NCBI GenBank assembly: GCA_031291675.1
Contig: JARLIO010000014.1
Coordinates: 1-64,000, forward strand
Reading direction: 5' to 3'
From: Azospirillaceae bacterium
GTDB lineage: Bacteria; Pseudomonadota; Alphaproteobacteria; Azospirillales; Azospirillaceae
Length of the DNA: 64,000 nucleotides
A program made the translations under genes and the position numbers. The notes beneath the pieces were generated by a model that saw nothing but the letters and a program-made list of their open reading frames with translations, made no database searches and was not told the DNA's origin. This document shows positions 37,286 to 45,655 of this stretch, piece after piece; positions within the stretch are counted from its first letter, which is position 1; every line of letters begins with the position of its first letter.

Positions 37286-38173
37286 TCACCGGGACGGCGG
37301 ACTGTTCCAGTTGTCGAAGGTCAGCGTGGTCTCGAGGTCGCAGCGACAAGCCGTCGCCAGGCGGAACATGTCGTCGGTGATGGCAATCAACTGCGCGACA
37401 TGGCTGCCTGGGGTCGGTGTCGGCGCGGGCTCGAGGACGAGGCAGGGCGCGCCGGCGCCGCGCAACAAATCGACCAGGCGCCGAAAGCGGTGATCCGACA
37501 GATCCGCGGGCGGCGGTTCCAGCACGAAGGCGGCACCGGCCAGGGTGGCCCGGGTGTCAGCCCAGAGAAAATCATGTGTCAGGTCGGGGAAAACCAGGCG
37601 AAATCCCGGCCGCCGCAAATATTCGAGCCAATAGGACAGGAGCAGCCGAATCCGGAAAGCGTCCCGGTCGCCAATGCAGAGCAGGAGCCGGCCGCTCAGC
37701 ACGACGTCGTGGAGGAACGGCGCGACCTGCGGCGCCGCCGCGATCGGTGATGGCAGCGGGCTGTTCAGCAACAAGGGGACCGTCGCACAAAAGACCAGGT
37801 GCCGCAGCGCATGGGGCACGTCCTGCGCCGGGATCGGCAGATCGGCGTCCGGTCCGACACCATGCAAATCGCATCCCTGCCCCCGGGCGCGCAATTGTGC
37901 CAGACCATCCAGCACCTCGGCGGATCGGGTGGAGAAGGAGCATCCCAACACCCGGCCACCCCGGGGATCGATCCCGATCCGCGCCAGCATCGACGGATCG
38001 CCGATCACCTGGACGGGACCGCCGCCGCGCAGCAGCGCAACATCGCGGAGGGCCGCCTCGACCGCGAGCGCGGTCAATCCGCTGCCGAGTGCCAGGTCCG
38101 CCCGCCACGGCCCGCGGTCATGGGGAGCGCGAAAACGGGTCAACACAGAATCGAACGTCTGTCGTGCCGTCAT
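37286..38173 (-). CDS. SIS-like (sugar isomerase fold) protein, tentative
   Basis: A 295-aa cytosolic protein. VLGCSFSTRSAEVLDGLAQL (about residues 75-94) resembles the phosphosugar-binding Ser-rich loop of SIS domains, and the second half (LLSYWLEYLRRPGFRLVFP, then DLTHDFLWA) is like the second SIS lobe of phosphoglucose/phosphomannose isomerases. Key catalytic residues cannot be assigned with confidence. Members of this fold isomerise or sense phosphosugars. It lies between the kinase gene (convergent) and tag (same strand, 58 bases upstream). Treat the family as a suggestion. Confidence 0.45.
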   Translation of the reverse strand: MTARQTFDSVLTRFRAPHDRGPWRADLALGSGLTALAVEAALRDVALLRGGGPVQVIGDPSMLARIGIDPRGGRVLGCSFSTRSAEVLDGLAQLRARGQGCDLHGVGPDADLPIPAQDVPHALRHLVFCATVPLLLNSPLPSPIAAAPQVAPFLHDVVLSGRLLLCIGDRDAFRIRLLLSYWLEYLRRPGFRLVFPDLTHDFLWADTRATLAGAAFVLEPPPADLSDHRFRRLVDLLRGAGAPCLVLEPAPTPTPGSHVAQLIAITDDMFRLATACRCDLETTLTFDNWNSPPSR

Positions 38174-38231
38174 GTCGCGTCAGCCGCGGTGGGCACGACG
38201 CGACGGCGACAATGGTGCCGCGGTGCGATTG

Positions 38232-38843
38232 TCATCGTCCCGGTCGTACGAAGCTGTCGCGGGCGTGGCCGACCGCCGCACGGATGACGCAGTCGTCGAC
38301 ATGGTCGTTGATCAGCCCCATGGCCTGCATGAAGGCGTAGACCGTGGTCGGACCGACGAATTTCCAGCCCCGGCGTTTGAGATCCTTCGACAGGGCGATG
38401 GACGCTGCGGAGGTTGAGGCACTCTGCGGTGCCGTTTGCTGCGCCGCATCGGGTTCAAAGCGCCAGATATAGGCGGTCAGGGATCCCTCCTGCCTGACGA
38501 GGTCCTGTGCCCGTTGCGCGTTGTTGATCGTTGCCGCGATCTTGCCACGATGACGAATAATGCCCGCGTCATCCAGCAGGCGTTCGACGTCATGCTCGGT
38601 GAAGTGCGCGACCTGATGAAAGTCGAATCCTCGGAAAGCGGCGCGAAAATTCTCGCGCTTGGCCAGGATGGTGCGCCAGCTTAGCCCGGACTGAAAACCT
38701 TCAAGGCACAATTTTTCGAACAAGCGGGTGTCGTCATGAACCGGGAAGCCCCATTCGCTGTCATGATAGGCGAGAAATTCGGGCGCCGCCGCGCACCAGC
38801 GGCAGCGGGGCCTGCCGTCGGGGCCTGGAATCGTGGTCGTCAT
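38232..38843 (-). CDS. tag: DNA-3-methyladenine glycosylase I
   Basis: Base-excision repair enzyme removing 3-methyladenine. The 203-aa protein starts with RCRWCAAAPEFLAYHDSEWG, with the Cys and later His/Cys residues of the Tag zinc snap (CRWC; HVDDCVI near the C-terminus). The helix-hairpin region LSWRTILAKRENFRAAFRGF and KFVGPTTVYAFMQAMGLIND are diagnostic. The ATG at 38843 follows GGGAC and gives the family start; the longer frame to 38918 is not conserved. The 321 bases upstream hold two REP-like palindromes but no gene. Confidence 0.93.
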   Translation of the reverse strand: MTTTIPGPDGRPRCRWCAAAPEFLAYHDSEWGFPVHDDTRLFEKLCLEGFQSGLSWRTILAKRENFRAAFRGFDFHQVAHFTEHDVERLLDDAGIIRHRGKIAATINNAQRAQDLVRQEGSLTAYIWRFEPDAAQQTAPQSASTSAASIALSKDLKRRGWKFVGPTTVYAFMQAMGLINDHVDDCVIRAAVGHARDSFVRPGR

Positions 38844-39013
38844 TCGTCGTCTGTCCCTGCCGCCTGGTCGCCATTGTTGACAAAGACCCCTGCCGGGGAG
38901 CAGCCGGAGCGATGACAACGCAGCCGCAGTCTATGAAAAGCGCGACAAAGAATCCATGTGGTGGTGGAGATCCCATGACGCTGGGGCGCTCGCTGTCAAA
39001 CCGCGCTCTCGCG

Positions 39014-39105
39014 CCATCACGCTCGCGAACGCGGGCATCCAGGGCCCCAAGGCGCCATCGTTCGGAGCGTGCGGCTCTGGGCCCCCGCATTCGCGAGGGC
39101 GACGG
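39014..39105. repeat. Inverted pair of REP-like extragenic palindromes
   Basis: A 29-base element at 39077-39105 (CTGGGCCCCCGCATTCGCGA followed by GGGCGACGG) reappears in reverse orientation at 39014-39042, with 22 of 29 positions equal. The form (CTGG, then CCCGCRTTCGCGAG, then GACGG or like) resembles the dispersed palindromic repeats common in GC-rich Proteobacteria. The pair lies in the only gene-free stretch between tag and the NmrA-like gene (38844-39164). Confidence 0.6.
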
Positions 39106-39164
39106 TCGCAAATTCGATGACGCACCCCGCCAGCCTACAACTGCGATGCCGCAAGAGTTCTGCC

Positions 39165-40100
39165 TCACACCCGATCTTTCCAGACATAGGCATATCTTTG
39201 CAGAAGTTCCCGGGGCGGTGTCGGCTTGCGACCCGTCAGCTTTTCCACGGTGTCGGTGATGATCGCCATTTGGCCGTAGCCGATGCTCGCCTCGTTGGTC
39301 ACCATGTCGTTGCTGCACCACCGCACCGGTGAACGGGAATAGTCACCTTCGGTGGAGCGGGGAATGTGCATGCCGTCGAGGTAGCGATAGAAGGTCTCGT
39401 CATCGACGGGACAATATTCAAAAGAAATACCCGAATAGGCGCCGACCATGCTGCAGATCTCGCGCTGGCTGATCATCTCACCGGTTACATCATAGGCGGC
39501 ATTGGGTTGACCACGGCCGAGCAACAAAGCCGCAGCGACGCGCGCACTGTCATCTTTGGCAATAAAGCTGCCGCGGCCTTCGCCGGCAGTGGTGTACCAC
39601 TTGTTGCCGCTTTGCAGGGCCAGCATCACTGACGTCGTAAAATAGTTTTCAAGATAGAGGTTGTTGCGCATGATGTTGAAGGTCAGACCAGAATTGCGCA
39701 AATACGCCTCGGTAAAAGTGTGGTCGGGCATGACATACTGGCCATAACCCTGCCGGTCGGCGCCGAGGAACGAGGTATAAGTGAGATGCTTGATGCCCGC
39801 GTCGACCGCGGCATCGATGACATTGCGGTGCTGGATTTGGCGCGGCAGGCCGACGAGCACGCCGGAAATCATCCACAGTCGGTCGCCCTCGCGGAAGACC
39901 TCGGTCAGGCCGGCGCGGTCGTCGTAGCTCACCGTCCGGATGGTCACGCCGCGCGCCCGCCAGGCCGCTTGTTTTTCGGCAGGGATCAAGGCGAGATCGG
40001 GACTGGTGAAAATCAGCTGGCTGCCGTCGACGGTTGCCAGCATGTTTTCCGCGACGCGCCCGCCGAGCTGACCGTCGACACCCGTAACGATATAACGCAT
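39165..40100 (-). CDS. NmrA/QorB-like NAD(P)-binding oxidoreductase
   Basis: A 311-aa atypical SDR. The N-terminus IVTGVDGQLGGRVAENML has a TGxxGxLG nucleotide-binding motif, and the overall pattern (LWMISGVLVG, HLTYTSFLGAD, NIMRNNLYLENYF, YDVTGEMISQREI) matches the NmrA/QorB (quinone reductase 2) group that reduces quinones or senses NADP redox state. The ATG at 40100 is preceded by AGGAAAGG. A TetR gene is divergent 185 bases away with an inverted repeat between them, so it is probably the reductase's repressor responding to a quinone or similar electrophile. Confidence 0.82.
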   Translation of the reverse strand: MRYIVTGVDGQLGGRVAENMLATVDGSQLIFTSPDLALIPAEKQAAWRARGVTIRTVSYDDRAGLTEVFREGDRLWMISGVLVGLPRQIQHRNVIDAAVDAGIKHLTYTSFLGADRQGYGQYVMPDHTFTEAYLRNSGLTFNIMRNNLYLENYFTTSVMLALQSGNKWYTTAGEGRGSFIAKDDSARVAAALLLGRGQPNAAYDVTGEMISQREICSMVGAYSGISFEYCPVDDETFYRYLDGMHIPRSTEGDYSRSPVRWCSNDMVTNEASIGYGQMAIITDTVEKLTGRKPTPPRELLQRYAYVWKDRV

Positions 40101-40199
40101 GGCGTTTCCTTTCCTGCCGCAACATTCGGCCCGCGTCCCGCCGCGATTCACCGGCCCTCAGCCGACAGAGGGGGGAATCACGACCGCTCGGCCTTAACT

Positions 40200-40218
40200 A
40201 AACTAAACGGACTAGTTT
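40200..40218. promoter_or_regulatory. Candidate TetR operator
   Basis: AAACTA and TAGTTT form an inverted repeat with a 7-base spacer in the AT-richest part of the divergent reductase/TetR intergenic region. Upstream half-copies of AACTAAAC (about 40195-40208) add to it. This is the usual place and layout for a TetR-family binding site. Confidence 0.5.
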
Positions 40219-40285
40219 TTAATTACGCTGGCAACGGACGCCTGTCAAGGCTAACAGTACCGGTCAGTATGTTTATGAGGGCCGC

Positions 40286-40888
40286 ATGCGAACCATGACC
40301 GACGCGCGCCGCAAGGCGATTCTTGAGGCTGCGCACACCGCCTTCGCCGCAAGTGGTTTCCGTGACACCACGGTTGATGCGATCGCCCGGCTGTTTGGCG
40401 GCTCCAAGGCCACGATCTACAAATACTTTCCGTCGAAGGAAGACCTGTTCGTCGCGGTCACGGAAACATTCGTGCTACAAACGGTGCTGGAGGCCTTTCA
40501 TCTTCTCGAACACGACGGTGAACTGGTCGAAACCTTGACCAAATTCGGCCGGCTCTATTTGGCATCCGTGCTCAATAGTGATGTCATGGGCCTCAAGAAC
40601 GTCGTCGCGCAGGAAGGGCAGAATTCCGATATCGCCACGTTCTTCTACCACGCCGGGCCGGCGCGTGGGCAGGATGACATCCGGCGCTTCCTGGAACGAC
40701 AGCGGGAGCGGGGCCGCATTTCATTGGCGGACAGCACCCTTGCGGCGCATCAGTTGACGGCTCTGCTGGAAGCCGAATTCTTTGAGGCGCGGTTCTATGG
40801 TGCCACCGGAATGCCTGGCGATGCTGAAATCGCTGCGGCCGTAGATCGCGCACTCCACGGATTCTTCCGGATCTACCCCAGGGACTGA
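40286..40888 (+). CDS. TetR/AcrR-family transcriptional regulator
   Basis: A 200-aa repressor. The N-terminal TetR helix-turn-helix is clear: RKAILEAAHTAFAASGF, TTVDAIARLFGGSKATIYKYF, SKEDLFVAV (about residues 9-57). The C-terminal part (residues 75-195) is the helical ligand-binding and dimer domain and gives no ligand. It is divergent from the NmrA/QorB-like gene and probably autoregulates with it. ATG at 40286 could be replaced by the ATG nine bases on (TDARRKAI). Confidence 0.88.
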   Translation: MRTMTDARRKAILEAAHTAFAASGFRDTTVDAIARLFGGSKATIYKYFPSKEDLFVAVTETFVLQTVLEAFHLLEHDGELVETLTKFGRLYLASVLNSDVMGLKNVVAQEGQNSDIATFFYHAGPARGQDDIRRFLERQRERGRISLADSTLAAHQLTALLEAEFFEARFYGATGMPGDAEIAAAVDRALHGFFRIYPRD

Positions 40889-40961
40889 TTTGCGGTTGGC
40901 CTGCTACAGTGTTTTTCGACGACGCGCCGCGCCGGCCGGGGCGAGAGCGATCGCAGCAACG

Positions 40962-41804
40962 TTATTGGGTCTCATAGACAGTGTAAAATTCTGTCGTATA
41001 GGGCTGAGGACCTTTGTTCCATCGGCCGCCCACGCCGGCAATGAAGTTGCTCCTTTCCGACATTCCCTCATGATAATCGGGAACAACATTGATCCATTTG
41101 CCGCCGTTCGCAGCAACATCCTTGAAATCGGGCCTTCGTGTCGGGGCGGGGTCGGCTTTTCCCGGTATGCTGGAAACCGGATCGAGCGTGAGCAGAAGGT
41201 CAACCTTGGTTCCCTTGGCGACGACTTTCGCCGCCGTGTCGCCACCCCAACTATGACCGATGACTGCGGGGGTTTTTCCTGCCGCAGTCTGGCGCTGGAT
41301 CCAGAGTCGCAAATCGCCTTCATCAAGCCAGGAAAAATATTCGATCGTCTTCCCAGGATGTGTGTCGGCGAATTCATGGGCCTGGTTTTGAACGATGCCG
41401 GTCGTGCCATCGAAGAACCCACCGACAAAGGCGACGGCGTCATATTTCTCCAGTTGCGGAATGATAATATCGCGCACCTCTGCCGGGCTGCGAACGCGGT
41501 CCTGGTCCGTGCGGGTTTGTGGCGTGTCGCTGTCGTCGGGTGAAGGAGCGCGCGCTCGCGGCGATTGGACCGGGGTCTCCCGGGATCCTTCATTACCGTC
41601 CCCGCCGGTGGTGAATTCCCCGGCGCCGGGAAGACCGGCGGGAACATGGTAGGGGTTGAATTTTCTGAGGCTCCGATCAATCGGATATTCCTCGTTTCTC
41701 TGATGCGTGGCGGCTGCTGCGGCAAGGAGTTGAGCATCTGTTGCCAGCACGTCGACACTGCGACTATTTTCCAACAAAGAGCGGACCAAGGCAAGGCGTG
41801 ACAT
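40962..41804 (-). CDS. Alpha/beta-hydrolase-like protein with a phage-type PAGxPGxGEF motif
   Basis: A 280-aa protein in two parts. Residues 1-70 carry NPYHVPAGLPGAGEFTTGG, a motif like the VPAGxxxGGQF sequences that mark phage structural and effector-like proteins. After a Pro/Arg/Asp-rich linker (70-105), the rest looks like an alpha/beta hydrolase: AVIGHSWGG contains the nucleophile elbow (Ser185), with AVAFVGGFFDGT before it and LDPVSSIPG and VPDYHEG after it. A catalytic Asp and His may be in LTLDPVS and PDYHEG. The ATG at 41804 has GGGAGA six bases upstream. It has no signal peptide. I would not assign a substrate; lipase or effector-type hydrolase are both possible. Confidence 0.6.
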   Translation of the reverse strand: MSRLALVRSLLENSRSVDVLATDAQLLAAAAATHQRNEEYPIDRSLRKFNPYHVPAGLPGAGEFTTGGDGNEGSRETPVQSPRARAPSPDDSDTPQTRTDQDRVRSPAEVRDIIIPQLEKYDAVAFVGGFFDGTTGIVQNQAHEFADTHPGKTIEYFSWLDEGDLRLWIQRQTAAGKTPAVIGHSWGGDTAAKVVAKGTKVDLLLTLDPVSSIPGKADPAPTRRPDFKDVAANGGKWINVVPDYHEGMSERSNFIAGVGGRWNKGPQPYTTEFYTVYETQ

Positions 41805-42017
41805 CACGGTTCTCCCGATGCGCCGTGGGGGACGGGCTTGGGATTGCCCGATGGCGCGTGTCTGGCGGCAACGTGGTGCGCGTCATGGGAGCGGACCCCA
41901 GGACCGCGGCCGCCCCTTTGCGATTGCGATCACCCGTAATTGCCGTCACGACGTGCGCCACGACCAACGGATGGAACCGGGTTTGATAACAGGGGAGCGA
42001 CGACGCGCCCCGCCGCC

Positions 42018-42497
42018 TCAGGCGACCAGCGGCGCGACCAGGGCCCCGAGGGCATCACGGGCCGCGCGCGGGGCCAACCGCACCTGAATTCCGCGCTGGC
42101 CGCCGTTGACGAATACGGCGTCCTCCTGCAAGGCGGCTTCCTCAAGGGCGACCGGGACCTTGCGCTTCTGGCCAAACGGGCTGATGCCGCCGACATGATA
42201 GCCGGTCAGGCGCTCGGCCTCGGCCGGCGTCAGCATCTGGGCGGATTTGCCGCCGAACGCCGCGGCCAGCTTCTTCATGCTGACTTCGTGGTCGGAGGGC
42301 ACGACGACACAGACCGGTTTGCCGTCGACGGCCGCCATCAGGGTCTTGAGGACGCGTCGCGGCGGTTCGCCGATCGCGGCGGCGGCCTGCAAACCCTTGC
42401 TGTCGGCCTCGGGATCGTACGCGTAGGCGTGGACGGTGAAGGCCACGCCGGCTTTTTCAAGTGCCATCGTTGCGCGTGTTGTCTTCGATTTGGTCAT
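42018..42497 (-). CDS. ybaK: Cys-tRNA(Pro) deacylase YbaK/EbsC
   Basis: Trans-editing enzyme that hydrolyses Cys-tRNA-Pro mischarged by prolyl-tRNA synthetase. The 159-aa protein has the INS/YbaK fold with the conserved Lys in RRVLKTLMA (Lys51), followed by VCVVVPSDHEVSMKKLA, GYHVGGISPFGQKRKVP (the GGxxPFG loop) and FVNGGQRGIQVRL. The length and motif order are normal for the YbaK subgroup. Confidence 0.9.
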   Translation of the reverse strand: MTKSKTTRATMALEKAGVAFTVHAYAYDPEADSKGLQAAAAIGEPPRRVLKTLMAAVDGKPVCVVVPSDHEVSMKKLAAAFGGKSAQMLTPAEAERLTGYHVGGISPFGQKRKVPVALEEAALQEDAVFVNGGQRGIQVRLAPRAARDALGALVAPLVA

Positions 42498-42566
42498 CCG
42501 CTTCCTGCCGGGGCCCTGGTCCAGACACGCCGGTATAGCGCACCCCGGCTGTCGCCGGGGCGGAAT

Positions 42567-43019
42567 TTACGATGGGACAGCGTCGCTCGGCGTGGCTGCC
42601 GGGGCCGGCGGGCAGGGCGGCGTGCCGGCGGCATGGCGGCATTGTTCGAGATCCTGTTGCGGGATTTGCCCCAGGCCGATCCACGCATCGATTCGCGCGG
42701 CATCGAAGCCGGTTTCACGCCGGTCTCCAACCTGAAGCAACGGGCGGCGGATCAGCAGCGGCTGGGCGATCAGCAACGCCAGCGCGGCGTCCGCGTCGAG
42801 GCGTTCCGGGACCACCGTGCCGTCCTTGACCGCGGGGGCGTTGCGGTTGAACCAGTCCGCCACCGGCCGATCGCCGAAAAAGGGGCGCAGCGTCGCCGGC
42901 GTCCAGGGCTCCGACAAAAGATTGCGTGCCTCGATGCGGTGTCCCGCCGCCCGCAGCAGTTGCTTCTGCCGGGCATTGCCCTGGCATCCCGGTTTCTCAA
43001 AAAAGATGATCTCGGCCAT
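42567..43019 (-). CDS. ArsC/Spx-family 'nitrogenase-associated' protein
   Basis: A 150-aa thioredoxin-fold protein of the arsenate reductase-like family. IIFFEKPGCQGNARQKQLLRAAG places a single cysteine (Cys12) at the ArsC active-site position, followed by IEARNLLSEPWT, ADWFNRNAP and LLIRRPLLQVG. These blocks fit the TIGR01616 branch, found with nitrogenase genes in some organisms but also outside nif clusters. No nif gene lies here. The C-terminal tail is Pro/Ala-rich. ATG 43019 gives the family start. Its function is not known; a redox or thiol-transfer role is only suggested by the fold. Confidence 0.75.
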   Translation of the reverse strand: MAEIIFFEKPGCQGNARQKQLLRAAGHRIEARNLLSEPWTPATLRPFFGDRPVADWFNRNAPAVKDGTVVPERLDADAALALLIAQPLLIRRPLLQVGDRRETGFDAARIDAWIGLGQIPQQDLEQCRHAAGTPPCPPAPAATPSDAVPS

Positions 43020-43453
43020 GGTCTGGCGTGCCCCTTGTCGAATGAACTGATGTGGCCCGAGGTCAAGCAATTCGGGGGCCAACCGTGCCGCTGTAACAGG
43101 GCGTGCCTTTTCCTGTCGCGTGGCACGGAGTCGCGGTCCGCAAGGTGTGGTCGCGGTTGCCGCTTCATCCCCGGGTCAGATCAATGTCTTGCCATTGTCA
43201 GGCCGCGCGTTCCGGTTTGTGATAAACAACGTTTAGTGGTGCATCGAAGTCCAGCGCCAGGGCCCGGCCCGGGGCGCCGGTTCGGCGATCAAGTCCTTGA
43301 TCAAAGGCCGCATTTCCAGAGATCCCCTGATTCGGCCAACACGGGCGCCCTTTCGCAAAATTGCAAATTGACCCGGCATTCTTGATCCGTGCCGGAACAT
43401 GAACTAGCATCCGCGCAATTTTATTCCAGCGTGAGAACGGGGGGTTTTGCAAC
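43020..43453. other. Intergenic region upstream of the three-gene cassette
   Basis: The 434 bases carry no convincing gene. The composition becomes less GC-rich toward the 3' end (43355-43430), where the promoter for the cassette is expected. ATCAAGTCCTTGAT (about 43288-43301) is a near-perfect palindrome in the middle of the region and could be an operator. Confidence 0.5.
43382..43410 (+). promoter_or_regulatory. Candidate promoter of the unknown cassette
   Basis: TTGATC at 43382-43387 and TAGCAT at 43405-43410 are 17 bases apart and each match four of six consensus positions of a housekeeping promoter. They lie about 45 bases before the GTG start of the first gene. The prediction is weak but the position is right. 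Confidence 0.3.
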
Positions 43454-45589
43454 GTGAGCGAATTCTTGACGGATGCTGCCCAGACGCTGGCACTTCTGAA
43501 GAAAAGCGAGCCCGGGAAACCCTTGTTTTTCTATCTGGCCGCTGTCGACAAGGAATCCCGGATGTGGGTCGACCGCAGAAAGGACGCCAAGGCGATCCGG
43601 TCGAACGTCGACAAGTCGGAGCCCAAAAAGCCGCTGGCGATCGCCTTTGGCACAATCTGGCTTGATGAGTCGATGGTCGTTCATCTCGATGTCCGGACCA
43701 AGCCGCCGACGACCCTCGACAAGACCGTCCGGGATCATTTCAAGAGGAACAAGGTCGCCTTCGCCTATGAGGTCGCGGTCCATTTCCGGGAGGAGGAGCC
43801 GGCGCCCGGCGACGGTGGTGGATCGCTGACCGGTGCCGAGGATGAGGCCCCTGCGGCTGAAGCCGAGGACGTCCCCGCCGCCGCCGCCGCGCCGACCCCG
43901 GCCGAGACCGGCGATGTCACGATCGAACAGAGCTGCCGCGACAAGATCGGGGCGCTGATGCCGCTGGTCAAGGAAGCCGCGGCCCCGGCCTGGGCCGCCG
44001 AGGACGCCGAGAGCTTCCGCGGCCATATGGCGCAGGCCCGCGAGCTATGGGGCAAGGGGCGCGACAGCGGTTTCGAACCTTGTCTCGCCGCCCTGAAGGC
44101 CGCCGAGGCGGTGCGCGACCATGCCGCCGCCACCGCGGTCAATCGGGCCAAGGGCTTGGCAGCGATCGTCACTCTTGAGGACGGCATCCGGAAACTTGCC
44201 TTCGCGCCCGAAGCGGCCGGCCTCGCAGATCTGGCTCGTCAGGCGACCGAGGCCCTGCAAAACCGGTCCGATATGGGCCCGGGCCAGGCCCTGTTCACCC
44301 AATTGCGCGGTGAGATTCCGGGGACCGTCCAGGCGATCCGCACCCGATTGCGTCAGGCGTTTGATGACAAGGTCGCAAGCCTGACGTCGGGGCCGGCACC
44401 GGTCCCGGGGCTCGACCCGCTGGCCGCGGCGTTTGCCGAAGCGCTCAAGAGTGATCTGGCCGCCGCCACCGAGGTGCTGAAACAGGTGGAGGCCTTGAAG
44501 GCACCGGACGACAAATCCGATGCCCCGGTTGATCCGCGGCTGATCGAGGCGCTCAACCGCAAACTGAACGAATTGGCGCCGCGGGCGCGGGCGATGTCCG
44601 AACAGGTCCCGGCCCGTAAGGCCGAATTGGCGGAATTGTTCACCGCGGCGCGCAACGCGGTGACGGCGCAGGATCCGACCGTGGCCGACCGGTCCCTGAC
44701 CATCCTGGAAGAACTGCTGGCCTTTCTGGGCGAGCAGGCCCAGCAGGATGGCAAGCGGCGCGCGGCGCTTGACGCGACCCTGGCCGAGGTGCGGAGCGCG
44801 GTGGCGAAGGTCAAGGTCGCCGACGCGACGCTGGCGCCGGAAATCGACGTGCTGTTGGAGAGTGTGACGGACAGCCTGGCCGAGGGAGAACTGGATCAGG
44901 CCGAGGCGACGCTGGCCCGCCTGATGCCCTACGCGTCATTGGTCCAGGCCGCGGAAAATCCGCAGGAATTCAGCGACGCGCTGATGGAAAGTTTTTATGG
45001 CCTGTGGCCGATGCTGAATACCGTGATGACGAAGCGGGTGGCGATCGCGGATGAGATTGACCAGACGCGCAAGGACTTCCTGGCCGCGATCGAGGCCGGT
45101 GATGCCCTGGCCGCCCAGAAATACCTGGAGTCATTGGTGGAATATTCCAAGTTGAAACCAACACCGACCGAGGAGTTGGGCGAATCATCAACAATTCTGA
45201 ATCTGTCATTCCGCAAGGCGATGTTGAACTGGAACACCGTCAGGAAGAACACCGCGTCGGATATCGCGACGTTGAAGAAGGCCATCCTCGACTCTGAACA
45301 GGGTGACCCTGATTTTGCCTGGTTGTCATCACAACTGGTGATCCTGGATGGCGTCATCCAGGGGTTGGACGATAATCTTGGCGATATTCTCGATGTCGCG
45401 ATCTCGGCGTCGGGCGTCGAGGCCAAGACCAAGGCGAAGGCCGAGGCGCTCGATCAGGTTCAGGTCTACAAGGATTTTGCCCAATCCAACAAAGCCCTGA
45501 CGTTGATTGATGACAATCCGTTTGTTCCGCTGTCGACGCAGAAGAACATTCTGGCCGCGATCCGCACCCTCGAACAGGCGCTGACGTGA
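43454..45589 (+). CDS. Unknown 711-aa protein, first gene of the cassette
   Basis: I recognise no family. Residues 1-113 look like a small globular alpha/beta domain (PLFFYLAAVDKESRMWVD, then LAIAFGTIWLDESMVVHLDV, then KVAFAYEVAVHFRE). Residues 114-155 are an acidic Ala/Pro/Glu linker. From about 156 to the end the sequence is Ala/Leu/Lys/Glu-rich and predicted helical, with coiled-coil-like patterns (for example LAEVRSAVAKVKVADATL and AEATLARL). No signal peptide or membrane segment is seen and cysteines are very few, so it is probably cytosolic. The start is a GTG at 43454 with only a G-rich stretch eleven bases upstream. The next gene follows after 66 bases on the same strand. Codon use is like the surrounding genes. 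Confidence 0.8.
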   Translation: MSEFLTDAAQTLALLKKSEPGKPLFFYLAAVDKESRMWVDRRKDAKAIRSNVDKSEPKKPLAIAFGTIWLDESMVVHLDVRTKPPTTLDKTVRDHFKRNKVAFAYEVAVHFREEEPAPGDGGGSLTGAEDEAPAAEAEDVPAAAAAPTPAETGDVTIEQSCRDKIGALMPLVKEAAAPAWAAEDAESFRGHMAQARELWGKGRDSGFEPCLAALKAAEAVRDHAAATAVNRAKGLAAIVTLEDGIRKLAFAPEAAGLADLARQATEALQNRSDMGPGQALFTQLRGEIPGTVQAIRTRLRQAFDDKVASLTSGPAPVPGLDPLAAAFAEALKSDLAAATEVLKQVEALKAPDDKSDAPVDPRLIEALNRKLNELAPRARAMSEQVPARKAELAELFTAARNAVTAQDPTVADRSLTILEELLAFLGEQAQQDGKRRAALDATLAEVRSAVAKVKVADATLAPEIDVLLESVTDSLAEGELDQAEATLARLMPYASLVQAAENPQEFSDALMESFYGLWPMLNTVMTKRVAIADEIDQTRKDFLAAIEAGDALAAQKYLESLVEYSKLKPTPTEELGESSTILNLSFRKAMLNWNTVRKNTASDIATLKKAILDSEQGDPDFAWLSSQLVILDGVIQGLDDNLGDILDVAISASGVEAKTKAKAEALDQVQVYKDFAQSNKALTLIDDNPFVPLSTQKNILAAIRTLEQALT

Positions 45590-45655
45590 TGGGCCGGACG
45601 CGCAAGACATCCTCACCGCTCAATCAATTGACCAACGCGAAGGGAATTTGGGTTC

